Notes under the pieces: model-generated
Told to the model about the DNA's origin: nothing
The model's database searches: none
What the model saw: the letters and a program-made list of their open reading frames with translations, nothing else
Part shown: positions 1-9,118 of the stretch, one piece after another
Layout of the letters: every line of letters starts with the position of its first letter
Numbering within the stretch: the stretch's first letter is position 1
DNA from: Usnea hakonensis
Taxonomy: Eukaryota > Ascomycota > Lecanoromycetes > Lecanorales > Parmeliaceae
DNA length: 18,195 bases
Assembly (NCBI GenBank): GCA_013423325.1
Contig: BLJB01000186.1
Location: 1-18,195, forward strand
Reading direction: 5' to 3'
Made by a program: the position numbers and the translations under genes

Positions 1-78
1 AATATCCTGTGGTGATCGAACCTCCCATCGTACAAGCCTCCCCTCTGAGCGGGGGTTCTTGTCGCACTCGGAGTCCCT
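1..78 (+). repeat. Left terminal inverted repeat, not RIP-mutated
   Basis: Reverse complement of 2064-2141 with about 11 mismatches, of which about 10 are transitions. This copy keeps its CpA and TpG sites (for example CTGTGGTGATCG and CATCGTACAAG), whereas the right copy has most of them converted to TpA. Read on the minus strand it contains GGTTCGATCACC, which resembles an RNA polymerase III B box, but no full tRNA fold is visible. The inverted repeat may extend outside the window on its left side. Confidence 0.85.
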
Positions 79-128
79 TGTTGGTACTTTTCCCATTTCC
101 TCGATCTCCGATCGCGGAACTAGTAAAA

Positions 129-296
129 TTTAAATAACTTAAATTAACATTTAATAAATTAGGAGTAGAATTTAAATAATTTATAATAATATTTAAATAA
201 CTTATAGTAAGATTTAAATAATTAGTAATAGTATTTAATAAACTAGCTATAACGCTTAATAAACTAGTACTAGTATTTAATAAACCCAATATTATA
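129..296. repeat. Tandem array of eight 21-bp units
   Basis: Eight consecutive 21-bp units, most beginning TTTAAATAA or TTTAATAAA, start at 129, 150, 171, 192, 213, 234, 255 and 276 with no indels between them. Twenty-one bases equal seven codons. On the minus strand the array translates without stops into heptads of the form S-L/Y-L-N-x-x-x, suggesting it coded for a heptad-repeat segment. RIP has blurred the units, so the original repeats were probably more alike. Confidence 0.8.
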
Positions 297-726
297 ATTA
301 TTAAATTAGTAGACTTTATAATATTTCTTATTAAAGTTTTAGGAGTAGATATTAAATTATTATTATTATCTAACTTAGATTTATCTAATCTATATCGAAA
401 ATAGTATATTTATATAGTAGGTTCTCTACGAAATTTAGGTATAGTAAGCTTAAATAGATAGATAGTATACTTAAAAAAGAGTATATTAGTAATCTAGTTT
501 ATAGGAAATTTTAATAGCTTCTAACTAATAGTATACTTTAACTATTTAACTATTAATTCTAGTATATCCGGGTTTAGATATTTCTTCTAAATAAGTTTAA
601 TAGTAAGACTAATTTCTTTAGTAAGTAAGTATAAATATATTATTCTAGTAGCTTTAAGAAATATAATAATTTAATAAACTCTATAAATAGTTCTATTAGA
701 TAATAGTAGTATAATTAGCTACTATA

Positions 727-2063
727 AAGGCTCCTCTACTACTAATAAGAAAGCTAGCTTAGAAAGATCTACTAATATAAGCTTATATAAGAATAGATAA
801 GTAGTAATATAAGCTTATTATAAGAGTAGATAAGAATAGATAAGCCCTTTACTTATATAAAAAATAGTATAATAGAGTAGATAGTAAAGCTAAATACTAA
901 TAATAAGATATTAATTAATAATAGATATAAAATAATTTAAAGTAATATTAATAGCGGAAAAAATACTACTTTCAATATTATACTTAATAAAAGAATACTA
1001 TACTTAATAGATAAAAAGACTATATATTTAATAAAAAATAGTATTTATATTATAGATTATACCCGGCGCTAGTAGCTTAAGCTAAAAAAGGTATAAAAAG
1101 AGTATAGTAAGGCTTAAACTAGTATATAAAGTACTATAGTATAGATATCTAGTATAACTAATAGAAAATTATATAATAACTAGTATTATAACTAAAATAT
1201 TAAGTAATAAATATAATAATATAATATATAAAATAGATAGTTTTTTAAGACTAAAGAAAATCTATTTATACTACTCGGTAGGGGGCTTCTTCTCGATAAT
1301 AGACTACTTAAATTAGTATATACTAGTTATTATAGCTAAGCTAAGCTAGTAGTAGAAAGAATATAGCTTCTCTCTTATATAATAAAAAGCTAGCGTATAG
1401 TTTTTTAATTTATATCTTTATTTCCTATATACCCGATATACGCGAATAATATAAAGATTAAATAAGACTAGGCAAGATTAGTATAAGGCGAGATTATATT
1501 ATAATACTAATAAGGTTTATATTTTATAGAAAAGAGATAGGAGATCAAGAAATCTAATTTAAACTTAAATTTAATAATATTTAAAAAATATTCTCTATTA
1601 TTATTAAAATTACTTTTTTTCGCTTAAATCCTCTATATTTAATAGACTTTATATATTAAAATAATACTTTAAATATTAAGTATAATATTATACCTCTCTT
1701 ACTCGTACTATAACTTTAAATTAGTCGAGAGCCGATAAGACTAAAGTTATCTAAATATATTAAGAAATTAAATTATATTTTATAGAATATTTTTAAAATA
1801 GTTATATATATTCTATACTTTAACTATATTCGAGCTTATTATCTACTAGTTAAGTAGACTTATACGCTAGAATAGCTAAGTAAAGATAAAGACTATTTAT
1901 TATAATTCTACCTCTAGCCTCTAGACTTTAGCCTTATAGCCGGACTTTAGCCTTATAGGGCTTCTCGCTTAGGCCTTAGTAAAGTCTACTTTCTACTCTC
2001 TACTTTTTATAATTAATACTCTTTCTTCTTTATAATAGAAATTCGTTCTAAATAGTAATATCT
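727..2063. other. RIP-degraded interior of the inverted-repeat element, no recognisable gene
   Basis: TA-rich sequence with almost no CpA or TpG and stops in all frames. It contains two short tandem duplications: a 32-bp one at 773-804 followed by a longer copy from 805 (TAATATAAGCTTA start), and GACTTTAGCCTTATAG at 1924-1939 and again at 1943-1958. If the element once encoded a transposase, most of it should lie here, but I could not recover a domain by eye. Confidence 0.5.
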
Positions 2064-2141
2064 AGGGACTCCGAGTACGATAAGAACCCCCGCTTAGATA
2101 GGAGGCTTATACGATAGAAGGTTCGATTACTATAGGATATT
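2064..2141 (-). repeat. Right terminal inverted repeat, RIP-mutated
   Basis: Partner of 1-78. It starts AGGGACTCCGAGTACG and ends AGGATATT. Most differences from the left copy are TG to TA or CA to TA, which is the RIP direction. LINE ORF2 codons begin two bases after its end. Confidence 0.85.
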
Positions 2142-2142
2142 A

Positions 2143-2607
2143 AGGAAAGCTAAGAGCTCGGTCGCTATCTAGATAAGGAGTAGCAAAATCGGACTTAACG
2201 TATTCCTTAATAAAATAAGGGTACTAGGGATCGACCCTAACTATATATATAAATAGAGAAAGTAGAATATTAAATATATTCTCCTCTTCTATTTAGAATT
2301 ATATAGGGATAGACTACGGCTACTCGTAAAGGTAGATACTAGGAATTTCTAGATAATACTAACTACGACTAAAGGGATTCGAATAGCGGTAAGATAGATA
2401 ATTAATTTAGACTAATTAAATAGCTTCGAGCTAGCTAGCGAATAACTTTAATAATTAAGACTACCCCTTAGGGTAGAGGAGACTACTAAGCCTAAAAAGG
2501 GCGTACGAAGAAAAGATCGTACCGGCCCTTAGGGGCCGAGACGGTTAAGGGAAATAAATATAAAGACTAGAAGAGTCGAGGTATAGAAAAAAAAAGATAC
2601 GCGGTAA
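2143..2607 (+). pseudogene. 3' end of a LINE (non-LTR retrotransposon) ORF2
   Basis: Reading from the codon at 2143, the peptide runs RKAKSSVAI, then RSSKIGLNVFLNKIRVLGIDP, which matches the segment after RNase H in fungal LINE ORF2 proteins (the usual form is an R-T/S-x-K-I-G-L-x-x-F-L-H motif). It is followed by an NYIY...KYILLFY pattern, best read as a RIP-damaged C-x-C...H-x-x-x-x-C zinc-binding motif in which Cys became Tyr. Further on come LYRDRLRLLVK and a basic tail (TKPKKGVRRKDRTGP). Internal stops are TAG or TAA, where Gln or Trp is expected; the frame closes with TAA at 2605-2607. Reverse transcriptase and endonuclease domains are not in the window: the frame is cut at the right inverted repeat of the neighbouring element. 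Family assignment rests on motif memory, not on a search. Confidence 0.7.
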
Positions 2608-2790
2608 TATACTAAAACTCCTCGAAAATATAGTAGAGAGAAAATATATTATTTAATTAGAATTTTTATTTAGAGATTTATTCTTAGATTTCTTTAACGC
2701 CTAGCTCTACTAGCTTAGTAATAATAGTACCCTTATTAGCTTATATTAAGTAGCTAGTATAGATATATAATATAATTAATTAATTAATTA
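2602..2790 (+). repeat. LINE 3' tail, copy A
   Basis: This segment follows the ORF2 stop and is repeated in direct orientation at 16131-16327. The two align nearly without gaps from 2635 on (offset 13,537) at roughly three-quarters identity by eye, and most differences are transitions. Shared landmarks include ACGCCTAGCTCTA, CCCTTATTAGCTTATAT and AAGTAGCTAGTATAG. It ends in TAATTAATTAATTAAT, which corresponds to CAATCAATCAAT in copy B, so the original tail was probably a (TCAA)n run that RIP turned into (TTAA)n. Confidence 0.75.
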
Positions 2791-5063
2791 ATAATAATAT
2801 CTATATAATTATTCTAATTTCGAGTTCTAACCCTAATACTATTTAAGGCCGTATATATTTTCTTACCCTTACTAGCTATATTACTATAGCGTAAATTCTA
2901 TAGAAGTCTAGTTCGCTATTAATCTTTAAAGATAACTACTCTATATATTAAGCTATATCTTAATACTACCTTCTATTCTATTATACTCTCTACTTCTATA
3001 ATCTATACTAGGTAAATAGAGAAAGATTAGAATAGTACTATTTATTTTAATCCTTTAGCCTTAAATATACTTATAATTACTATTTACTATACTATTCTAG
3101 TCTAGATTATAATATAGCTATTTAGAGTAAATATTATAAATAAGTCTATATTTAATAATTAATTATTTATAAGATACTAGCTAATTAATATTATTAACGT
3201 TTTATATTATTTAGATTATATCCCGAACATAGCTATTATCTACTATATTAACTATTTATCTAATTAGTAAAACTACTTTTATAAAACGTCTAGAATATAG
3301 TAAAAATAAGTTATCCGCCTTTACTAATATTTTCGTAATTATAACTATATTATTATAGTAGTCTAGTAATATTAGCGGGTAAATTTAACTTTAACTATTA
3401 ATAGCTATTATAAATAATAGGAAGATTATACTCGTTATATTTATACCCTCGACTACTCGAGTAGATATTATATAGTACTAGAAAAATATATTAAAAGTAT
3501 TATCTATTAAAATCTATACTCTACTATTATTTCTATTATTAAGGCCCGGTATCTCTATAGTTATTTTTAAATAGCTAAATAATTTATTAGAGAAGAAAAA
3601 GGTCGCTAAAAATATATTTTTAGAATTTAGATAAAAAGTACTAGGATCTTTAGCCGCCCTTACTTCTACTCTCTCTAGTATAAGTATATATTTTAAATAA
3701 TCTTCTAATCTCCTATTTTCTAACCCCTACTATAAAGAACTCTAGTTAAACTACTACGATATAATAAATTCTAAGCTAATATCTCCTCGATAATATAAAG
3801 ACTAGATCTTTATTATATTAAATAGACTTACCTTATCTAGTATATAATAATAGATAGCGAAAAAGAGGAGTAGACCTCCTCTTAAAAAATTTATTTAAGT
3901 AAGTATTATAGATATTAAGTCTATTACTTCTTTAAATTATTTTAATATAATAATATTAAACGTAATTATATTCGATAAGAAATATACGGCCTATAACTAT
4001 TTATAATTATACTAATAATAATAGGTTTTTACTAAAAAATATATTTTTAGCTTCGAAATATAGGCTCTAGATATTTAGAGATTCCTTCTAATATCCTTTT
4101 TACTTACTTATAGCTACTAAGCCCGCGATTATAAAGATAGTCTTTAGCGTAAATACGAGGGCAACTTAAAAAGTTAATATAATATTAATAAACTTAACTA
4201 TAGTTATAAAGTAGAGTAACTTTAGAATATATATACGCGGTATTAGTATATTAATAGAAGATAGTAGATAAACTAGGGTCTTTAATTCTAGTATTATAAA
4301 CTCTAGGGGCGTTAAACTACGTAATATAACTATCTTATATATAGAATATAACGAATATTATAAAGAATATAAAGATTTTTCTTATAAGAGTATATAAGAA
4401 GTAGATATAGTAGTTTTAAACCTAATAAGTCTTATTATATAGTCTCGCTTAGAGTACTTAGTATAATAGTAATAACGATCTTAATTCTTAAGGATAATAA
4501 AAGACTTAGAGTAAATAAGGTTTATATATAAGAGGTCTCTAAGGCCTAGTCGTATCTTCCTAGATTAAGCTATATAAGCTAGAAGGTCTCTAAGGCCTAA
4601 TTATATCTTCTTAGACTAAGCTATTAAGCTATATAAGCTATATATTTATAGTTCCTCTTTTAATATTCTATAGCCCCTATAAATAGTATAGAAGAGAGTT
4701 TAGATATTAAAAGAGTCTTTTTACTCCTTTTTTTTACCCTTATCCTCTTTACTCTTAGAGCCCTTTATATTCCTTATACCCTAGTACTAGATAATAGGAT
4801 CTTATAGAGAGACGATATTAAGAAAAGCCTATATTTTTAATAATATCTTATAATCTAGTATATTATAGATAAAGATTAAAAGGCCCTTTAAAATATTAAT
4901 ATAAGTATCTTTAATTATATTATAGATATTCGCTATAATTACCTACTATTTCTTAATAGTATTATAAGTAGAGATATATTTATTATAATAATTCTAAATA
5001 GCTTTATTTTTTAAAATAATATAACTATTTTTATCTTTATATATAAAGATATAATATAATAAT
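2791..5063. other. RIP-degraded sequence without a recognisable gene
   Basis: About 2.3 kb of very TA-rich sequence with almost no CpA or TpG and many TAA/TAG in all frames. The plus-strand frame from about 4100 to 4440 is comparatively open and includes peptide stretches such as VFSVNTRAT and RGVKLRNITILYIEY, so a decayed element ORF is possible, but I do not recognise the family. A 51-bp tandem duplication lies at 4533-4634. No RNA gene or host gene is visible. Confidence 0.5.
4533..4634 (+). repeat. 51-bp tandem duplication
   Basis: AGGTCTCTAAGGCCTA occurs at 4533 and 4584, giving a 51-bp period (17 codons). In the plus frame both copies read RSLRP..IFLD, followed by a TAA or TAG where Gln is likely. 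A shorter internal repeat, TAAGCTATATAAGCT, recurs at the end of the second copy. The multiple-of-three period fits a duplication inside a former coding region. Confidence 0.7.
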
Positions 5064-5077
5064 AAGAGACTTTTAAT
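5064..5077 (+). repeat. Candidate target-site duplication, left copy
   Basis: AAGAGACTTTTAAT is found here and again at 6893-6906, directly after a poly(A) run. That placement is what a LINE insertion would leave. The first two A's of the right copy may belong to the poly(A), so the duplication is 12-14 bp. Confidence 0.6.
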
Positions 5078-5110
5078 CGTCTTATTAGGAAGTACTCTTT
5101 TAGGAGATAG

Positions 5111-6679
5111 ATGATTGAGTTGAAAATGAAGTACAACAACCAGCACGAAGAGAAGCCTTTCACATTAGGTGGGGAACTAGAAGAAGAAGATATACTACCA
5201 GATATAGATACAATAGGGACTACTACTGCCCCTAAGGGGGTAGAGTATACTAATACGGAAGTAGAATAAGACGCGGCTACCGCGTTCGCGATATTAATAA
5301 TATAGATAGGGAGCCTAGAAGAGGTACTCTAGATACTTAAGATCCTATTCGAACCTATATTGGACGAATACTAAGTAGCGGGAAACGCGTTAATTAATAT
5401 TATACGAGTACTTGTAGAAGGATAGAGTCAAGAAATTACGAAGCTACGCGTAGAGCTATAATAGGAGAAAGAAAAGTAGACGAGATAACGCGAGGAGGAA
5501 CGAATAAGAAGCTAGATAAGTACGCCGATACGTTAAGATAGCCTAACTACTAGATAGAGCTAAGGAAACCCGTTTAAAATATCTAGGGGGGGCCCCCCTA
5601 GCGCTATAGTCTATACGATCTAACTAGAGGATTCGAGAAAACGGAGATAGCTCCTAATACGAGTTAGAGATAAGAAGGAAAGTAAGAGTATAGGAGAAAT
5701 AGCGGAAGAGATCCTAAAGGAACTAAAGGATATACGGATATAAAGAGAGGGAGTTAAATAGCTAGAGATAGCGTACTATCTTCGTAGTAGTAACCTCCTA
5801 ATCTAGATAACTATAATAGACGTAAAAGAAGACTTAGAGAAGGATACGTCCTAGCTTATAGAGAAGTACGCGTCGGCTAGTATTATACGAAAGGTATACC
5901 CGGTAATAGTATACAATATTAGAGTTAATAGAGTAGATACTAGTATATAGCTAGGGATAAAGAGGAGGATTAAATAGAATAATTAGAGAATATACCCGGA
6001 ATTTAAGATTACGGGAATTAGGTAGCTATCTAATAACTATAAGATAAAAAAGTACTCGTTATTAGTACTAAATCTTCCGACTCTAGAGATAATAGATACC
6101 CTAATATTTAACGGACTCGTTAAAGCGAAGGAAATAAAAGCGGTAGAGAGGTTTAACTAGGCAGCCTCCCTAACTAGGTACTATAGGTATTAGGAATATA
6201 GTTATATCGCGAGAACGTGCCAAAACGAGGTACGGTACGCTAAATATAATCAGACGTACGATACCCGAACATATATAATAGTAGTACCGGTAGTAGCCCC
6301 GGGATACGCGGCGTACGGGAAGAAAGGCTATACTATATACGATATAGACTGCTAGTTTAAGGCTAAGATAAAGAGGTATATAGTAAGGAGGCTCGCGAAA
6401 AAAAGGCTATTCTACGGCTAATATTAGTAGAAAACGAACGGTAAGGGGAGCCAAGATAGAAAGGAGGAGACGAAGGCGAAAGAATCTATAGCCTTAACCT
6501 AAAGAAGTAAACCCGAAGAACTAAAAGCTATACTCCGAGAAAGGATTAGAGAGAGTATAAACTAGGGCCGAGGACTTAGCGAGGAGAAGTTAATCTAAAT
6601 CCGGATCGAGATTACTAAGATTTAAGCTTTAGAGAAGGAAATTATAGTAGGAGGAATATAAATAATAGCGAAACCCTAA
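5111..6679 (+). pseudogene. LINE ORF1 (gag-like, three zinc knuckles), RIP-inactivated
   Basis: ORF1 encodes the RNA-binding gag-like protein that packages LINE RNA. The start ATG at 5111 lies at the edge of a RIP-spared stretch, and one frame can be followed to TAA at 6677-6679 without any frameshift; all interruptions are TAA or TAG. The N-terminal ~50 residues are acidic, codons ~120-170 are Lys/Glu/Arg-rich and coiled-coil-like, and the middle (~240-350) resembles the RNA-recognition part of LINE ORF1 proteins. Three zinc knuckles lie at about codons 357-414: the first ends IARTC (TGC at 6218-6220), the second reads YAKYNQTYDTRTY, the third YAAYGKKGYTIYDIDC, where Tyr stands for expected Cys or His as RIP would cause. 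The C-terminal ~100 codons are basic and charged. It cannot make a full protein. Assignment to the Tad1 clade rests on knuckle arrangement. Confidence 0.8.
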
Positions 6680-6892
6680 TAGAGGTATAACTAAAGTAGT
6701 ATTTAGATCTATATATAGATAGTAATATATATATATAGAGAAGTAGTAAGGTTTTTCCCTAATAGTATATATATAAGACGATAATATTAAATAGTTTTCT
6801 TACTACGAGTTAATAAGAGTTAAAGGATCCCATAATTACCTTTCGAAGTTTAGGTAGATACGACGTATAAATTCAAATTCAAAAAAAAAAAA
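6680..6892 (+). other. 3' region and poly(A) of the ORF1-only LINE
   Basis: RIP-mutated sequence with a TATATATA-rich patch (about 6709-6735) follows the ORF1 stop. The last part, ATTCAAATTCAAAAAAAAAA, retains CpA sites and ends in a 14-base A run (6881-6894, of which the last bases may be target duplication). No sign of the ORF2 endonuclease or reverse transcriptase is present. Confidence 0.6.
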
Positions 6893-6906
6893 AAGAGACT
6901 TTTAAT
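6893..6906 (+). repeat. Candidate target-site duplication, right copy
   Basis: AAGAGACTTTTAAT, identical to 5064-5077, directly follows the poly(A) of the ORF1-only LINE. Confidence 0.6.
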
Positions 6907-7759
6907 AGTATTCTTTATTATAGTAAGAGCCTCTCCCTATAGAAATAATATAGTATCTAAATATTCTATATAAGTATAAAGGATTATATAGTCTTATATA
7001 AAAGCTTTAACCTTTTTAAGATTATCTTATTTTAATATTCTAACTTTATTCGATATTTTAGGGGGTAGTAGGATTAAGATAAAAGAATTTATATCTCTAA
7101 AATCCTTTTCAATCTTATTATATTTAAATACTAATTTATCTTTAAAATAATTAAATAGTACCCCCCCTTAGGGCCTTTTTTATATACTCTCTAATAGATT
7201 TATTTTATAGAAGGGATTAAATAAGAGCTACTTTTTAAAGAGTATACTAATAATTAATTAAGTAGTTAATTTAATAGTTAGTTAAAATATCTAGATTATA
7301 GATAAAAAGGTCTATATACTTATCTTTATCTTTATAGAGAGTCTATAAATTATTATAATCGCGTATTTAATATTATCGAATTTATTATTATTTCTATAGA
7401 GTATATAAATCGAGTATCTTTAATTATTAAATTATATAATTTAATTCTCTATATAGTAGATATAGTCTATATAATTATAAACTAGCTATTCTAATATATA
7501 TCCTATTATATTAAAGTTTAAAGGCTACTACTAATTATAATATATAATTAGTATACCTAAGCGTATTATAAATTTGATAGTAGAATCTAATAGTTTTATC
7601 TATTTAGGAAACTTAGTTAAGATCTTTAATATAGCTAATTATATTAGAATAATAATAACTAATAGACCTTTAACTTTTAATATAGATAGATCCTAAATTT
7701 TCTATTCTTTATAATTAGAGTTCTTCGATTTATTACTATATACTAAATATTATATATCT
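6907..7759. other. RIP-degraded AT-rich sequence, nothing recognisable
   Basis: TA-rich sequence with almost no CpA/TpG and stops in every frame. It was contiguous with the sequence left of 5064 before the LINE copy inserted. I see no gene, RNA or long repeat in it. Confidence 0.5.
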
Positions 7760-7820
7760 TAATAGCCGGCGACGAGATCTAGCTATACGTACTACCGGCT
7801 ACGAACCTACTACTACCGTA

Positions 7821-7879
7821 CGCGATATAAAGGTTGCTATCGTTCTACCGCGCGATATAAAAGTTACTATCGTGCGCAG
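7821..7879 (+). repeat. Two tandem 30-bp units containing TATAAA
   Basis: CGCGATATAAAGGTTGCTAT starts the first unit at 7821 and CGCGATATAAAAGTTACTAT the second at 7851. The two differ mainly by RIP-type transitions. The flanking GC-richer stretch from about 7765 (CCGGCGACGAG) and the TATAAA motifs suggest a promoter-bearing end of an older element, perhaps an LTR, but I could not find its partner. Confidence 0.5.
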
Positions 7880-7959
7880 TTTAGTAGAGCTAAGAGGTCT
7901 TACCCCGAAGGACGCGATACGTAGAGGATTAGACGAACGAGAAGAGGATAATAAATAAT

Positions 7960-8299
7960 TATTAATAATATATTAATATCTATTAATAGCGTTACTAAGT
8001 AGTAGCGAACTATATCTATAATATAAAGAAGTATCGAGCCCTTAGATAACCCTTCCTCTCCTCCTCGCTACGCTAACTACGCGTATATACGACTTCTACG
8101 ATAAGCTACCCCCTTTAGAACCTTCGCGATTTACTAAAGGAATTACTCTATATACCCCGCCTTAGATAGTAATACTATAGATTAGATATAATACGCTACT
8201 ATCGTAAGGTATTTAGCTACCTTAGGCCTCCTTACTCTAATAGGTAGTAAATACTAAGACTCTTAGTAGATACGTAAATATAGAGATATAGTAAACCTC
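7960..8299 (+). other. Degraded sequence left of the copia insertion, possible decayed ORF
   Basis: The plus frame beginning around 8067 reads RYANYAYIRLLR and later YATIVRYLATLGLLTLIGSKY, with TAA/TAG stops only. When the copia element and one copy of its target duplication are ignored, the same frame continues into 15798 onward. This suggests that copia landed in a coding part of an older element. I do not recognise the protein. Confidence 0.3.
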
Positions 8300-8304
8300 T
8301 ACCC
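8300..8304 (+). repeat. Copia target-site duplication, left
   Basis: TACCC directly left of the left LTR, identical to 15793-15797 directly right of the right LTR. Five base pairs is the normal size for Ty1/copia insertion. Confidence 0.85.
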
Positions 8305-8450
8305 TATTGAAAGTAGGTATGTGGAACACTTGTTATTTTTGTTGATTAATTATGGAAGCACAAGAAATATACAAGACTATTTACAAAATGCCAAGGCGCC
8401 AAGGTCACGTGACGAGGTCACGTAACTCGGCAAACCTTCCTATTTTAATA
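8305..8450 (-). repeat. Copia 3' LTR (left)
   Basis: 146 bp, 140 of them identical to 15647-15792. The six differences are all transitions at CpA/TpG versus TpA sites. On the element strand it starts TATTAAAATAGG, where the other LTR keeps TGTCAAAATAGG, so RIP has damaged the conserved TG start here. It contains GTCACGTGAC at 8404-8413 and a mutated second copy at 8417-8426. Confidence 0.95.
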
Positions 8451-8459
8451 CTCCTACTC
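8451..8459 (-). other. Copia polypurine tract
   Basis: GAGTAGGAG on the element strand, all purine except one T, lies directly upstream of the 3' LTR, where plus-strand DNA synthesis is primed. It is short but correctly placed. Confidence 0.6.
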
Positions 8460-8897
8460 GAGCGCATTTCTTCTTCCAAAAAATCAAATTCCAACTCCCA
8501 TATCAACTCTATACTATACGACGGTGATATCAGGGTAGTAGAGGTGATACGACAATATAGTAGTGAGTATTACGCTATGTAATAGCTCGGTACTCAATCC
8601 CGTAATAATATTACTATACAAACTTTCCACTTTTCGTAAAAAACACGGTTATTTAAAAATCTTTTTCGATATCTAGCGAGTATACACCAAATTTCAAGCA
8701 AAACGAGGTCGGAGGATATATATGGGGGTCCGTGTACTATATGAGGAATGTTCCGAGTGGCTATAGTGACTGTAGTGGCTAAATAGTGGCCAGGTAAGTG
8801 GCTACGAGGCTAGAAGTAATACTTTGGCGCCGAGACGGTACTATAAGGACCCGTGTAAGGCGGGTCAAAAGGCCCCTATATACTGGCAGTCAGAATC

Positions 8898-8987
8898 AAC
8901 TCTAGGGAGGAAAAGAAAAGGATTGATTAGCCGTTAGTAGCGAACTCTAGGAAGGAAAAGAAAAGGATTAATTAGCAGTTAGCAGCA
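8898..8987. repeat. Two tandem 45-bp units in the copia 3' region
   Basis: Both units begin AACTCTAGG and contain GGAAAAGAAAAGGATT. They differ mainly by transitions. On the element strand they are pyrimidine-rich (CTTTTCTTTTCC). Confidence 0.85.
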
Positions 8988-9024
8988 AAGAGAAAAGATA
9001 TAAGGGGAAAGTCTGCCGAGTATA

Positions 9025-9118
9025 GACTAGTCAATAAGACTAATAAGCCGAATTATCTAGACCAGTCAATGGGACTGATAAGCCGAATCATCCAGACCAG
9101 TCAATAGGACTGATTTGG
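9025..9118. repeat. Tandem 35-bp units (2.7 copies) in the copia 3' region
   Basis: Units start at 9025, 9060 and 9095 with GAC(T/C)AGTCAAT, and the first two share AAGCCGAAT(T/C)ATC(T/C)A. The first unit shows RIP-type changes relative to the second. Confidence 0.85.

Larger units (their letters stand above)
1..726 (-). pseudogene. Possible RIP-decayed reading frame ending in heptad repeats, family not recognised
   Basis: One minus-strand frame can be followed from about 726 down to the left end of the window. Its upstream ~200 codons hold about seven stops, all TAA or TAG, which is fewer than such AT-rich sequence should give by chance. The last ~95 codons are open and include eight heptads (SLLNTST, SLLSVIA, SLLNTIT, NYLNLTI, SYLNIII, NYLNSTP, NLLNVNL, SYLNFTS). 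Before the heptads the peptide is hydrophobic and basic, with a run of four Asn. The frame continues open through bases 1-120, which lie in the un-RIPed terminal repeat. It could be the C-terminal part of the element's transposase, but I recognise no catalytic motif. Low AT-rich complexity could also mimic an open frame. Confidence 0.3.
1..2141. mobile_element. Decayed element bounded by 78-bp terminal inverted repeats, probably a DNA transposon
   Basis: Bases 1-78 and 2064-2141 are inverted copies of each other, so the span has the form of a DNA transposon about 2.1 kb long. That size and repeat length fit fungal Tc1/mariner-like (Fot1/pogo) elements, but I could not identify a transposase domain, so the superfamily is open. 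The interior from about 121 is strongly RIP-degraded (TA-rich, almost no CpA or TpG). Immediately right of 2141 the sequence reads as LINE ORF2 coding, so the element either inserted into a LINE or abuts a truncated one. The window starts at or near the left terminus, so no target-site duplication can be checked and the true left end may lie outside. Inverted repeats are certain; the transposon reading is inference. Confidence 0.6.
5078..6892 (+). mobile_element. Tad1-type LINE copy containing ORF1 but no ORF2
   Basis: The span begins after a 14-bp candidate target duplication, has about 33 bp before the ORF1 start at 5111, an ORF1 of about 522 codons, roughly 200 bp of 3' sequence with no recognisable ORF2, and then a 14-base A run just before the second duplication copy. 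Full fungal Tad1 elements carry ORF2 (endonuclease, reverse transcriptase, often RNase H) after ORF1, so this copy lacks over 3 kb. It may be internally deleted or a non-autonomous derivative. RIP is heavy after about 5230, but CpG is retained. Confidence 0.65.

Noticed and set aside
1..78. tRNA gene or tRNA-derived SINE on the minus strand
   Set aside because: A B-box-like GGTTCGATCACC is present, but I could not build acceptor, D and anticodon arms, and the segment is half of an inverted repeat pair.
129..296. CRISPR array
   Set aside because: The units are contiguous with no spacers, and the window is eukaryotic.
1..2141. Tyrosine-recombinase giant element (Starship) captain gene
   Set aside because: I considered it because of the degraded ORF, but saw no recombinase catalytic motif, and the element has terminal inverted repeats and is far too small.
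121..5063. Mitochondrial DNA or AT-rich centromeric satellite
   Set aside because: The AT richness is explained by CpA to TpA conversion of recognisable elements, CpG is kept, and there is no long satellite array.
8352..8582. Open plus-strand frame of 76 codons starting ATGGAAGCACAAG
   Set aside because: It starts inside the copia 3' LTR and runs antisense into the element's 3' untranslated region. It is open only because this stretch is RIP-poor.
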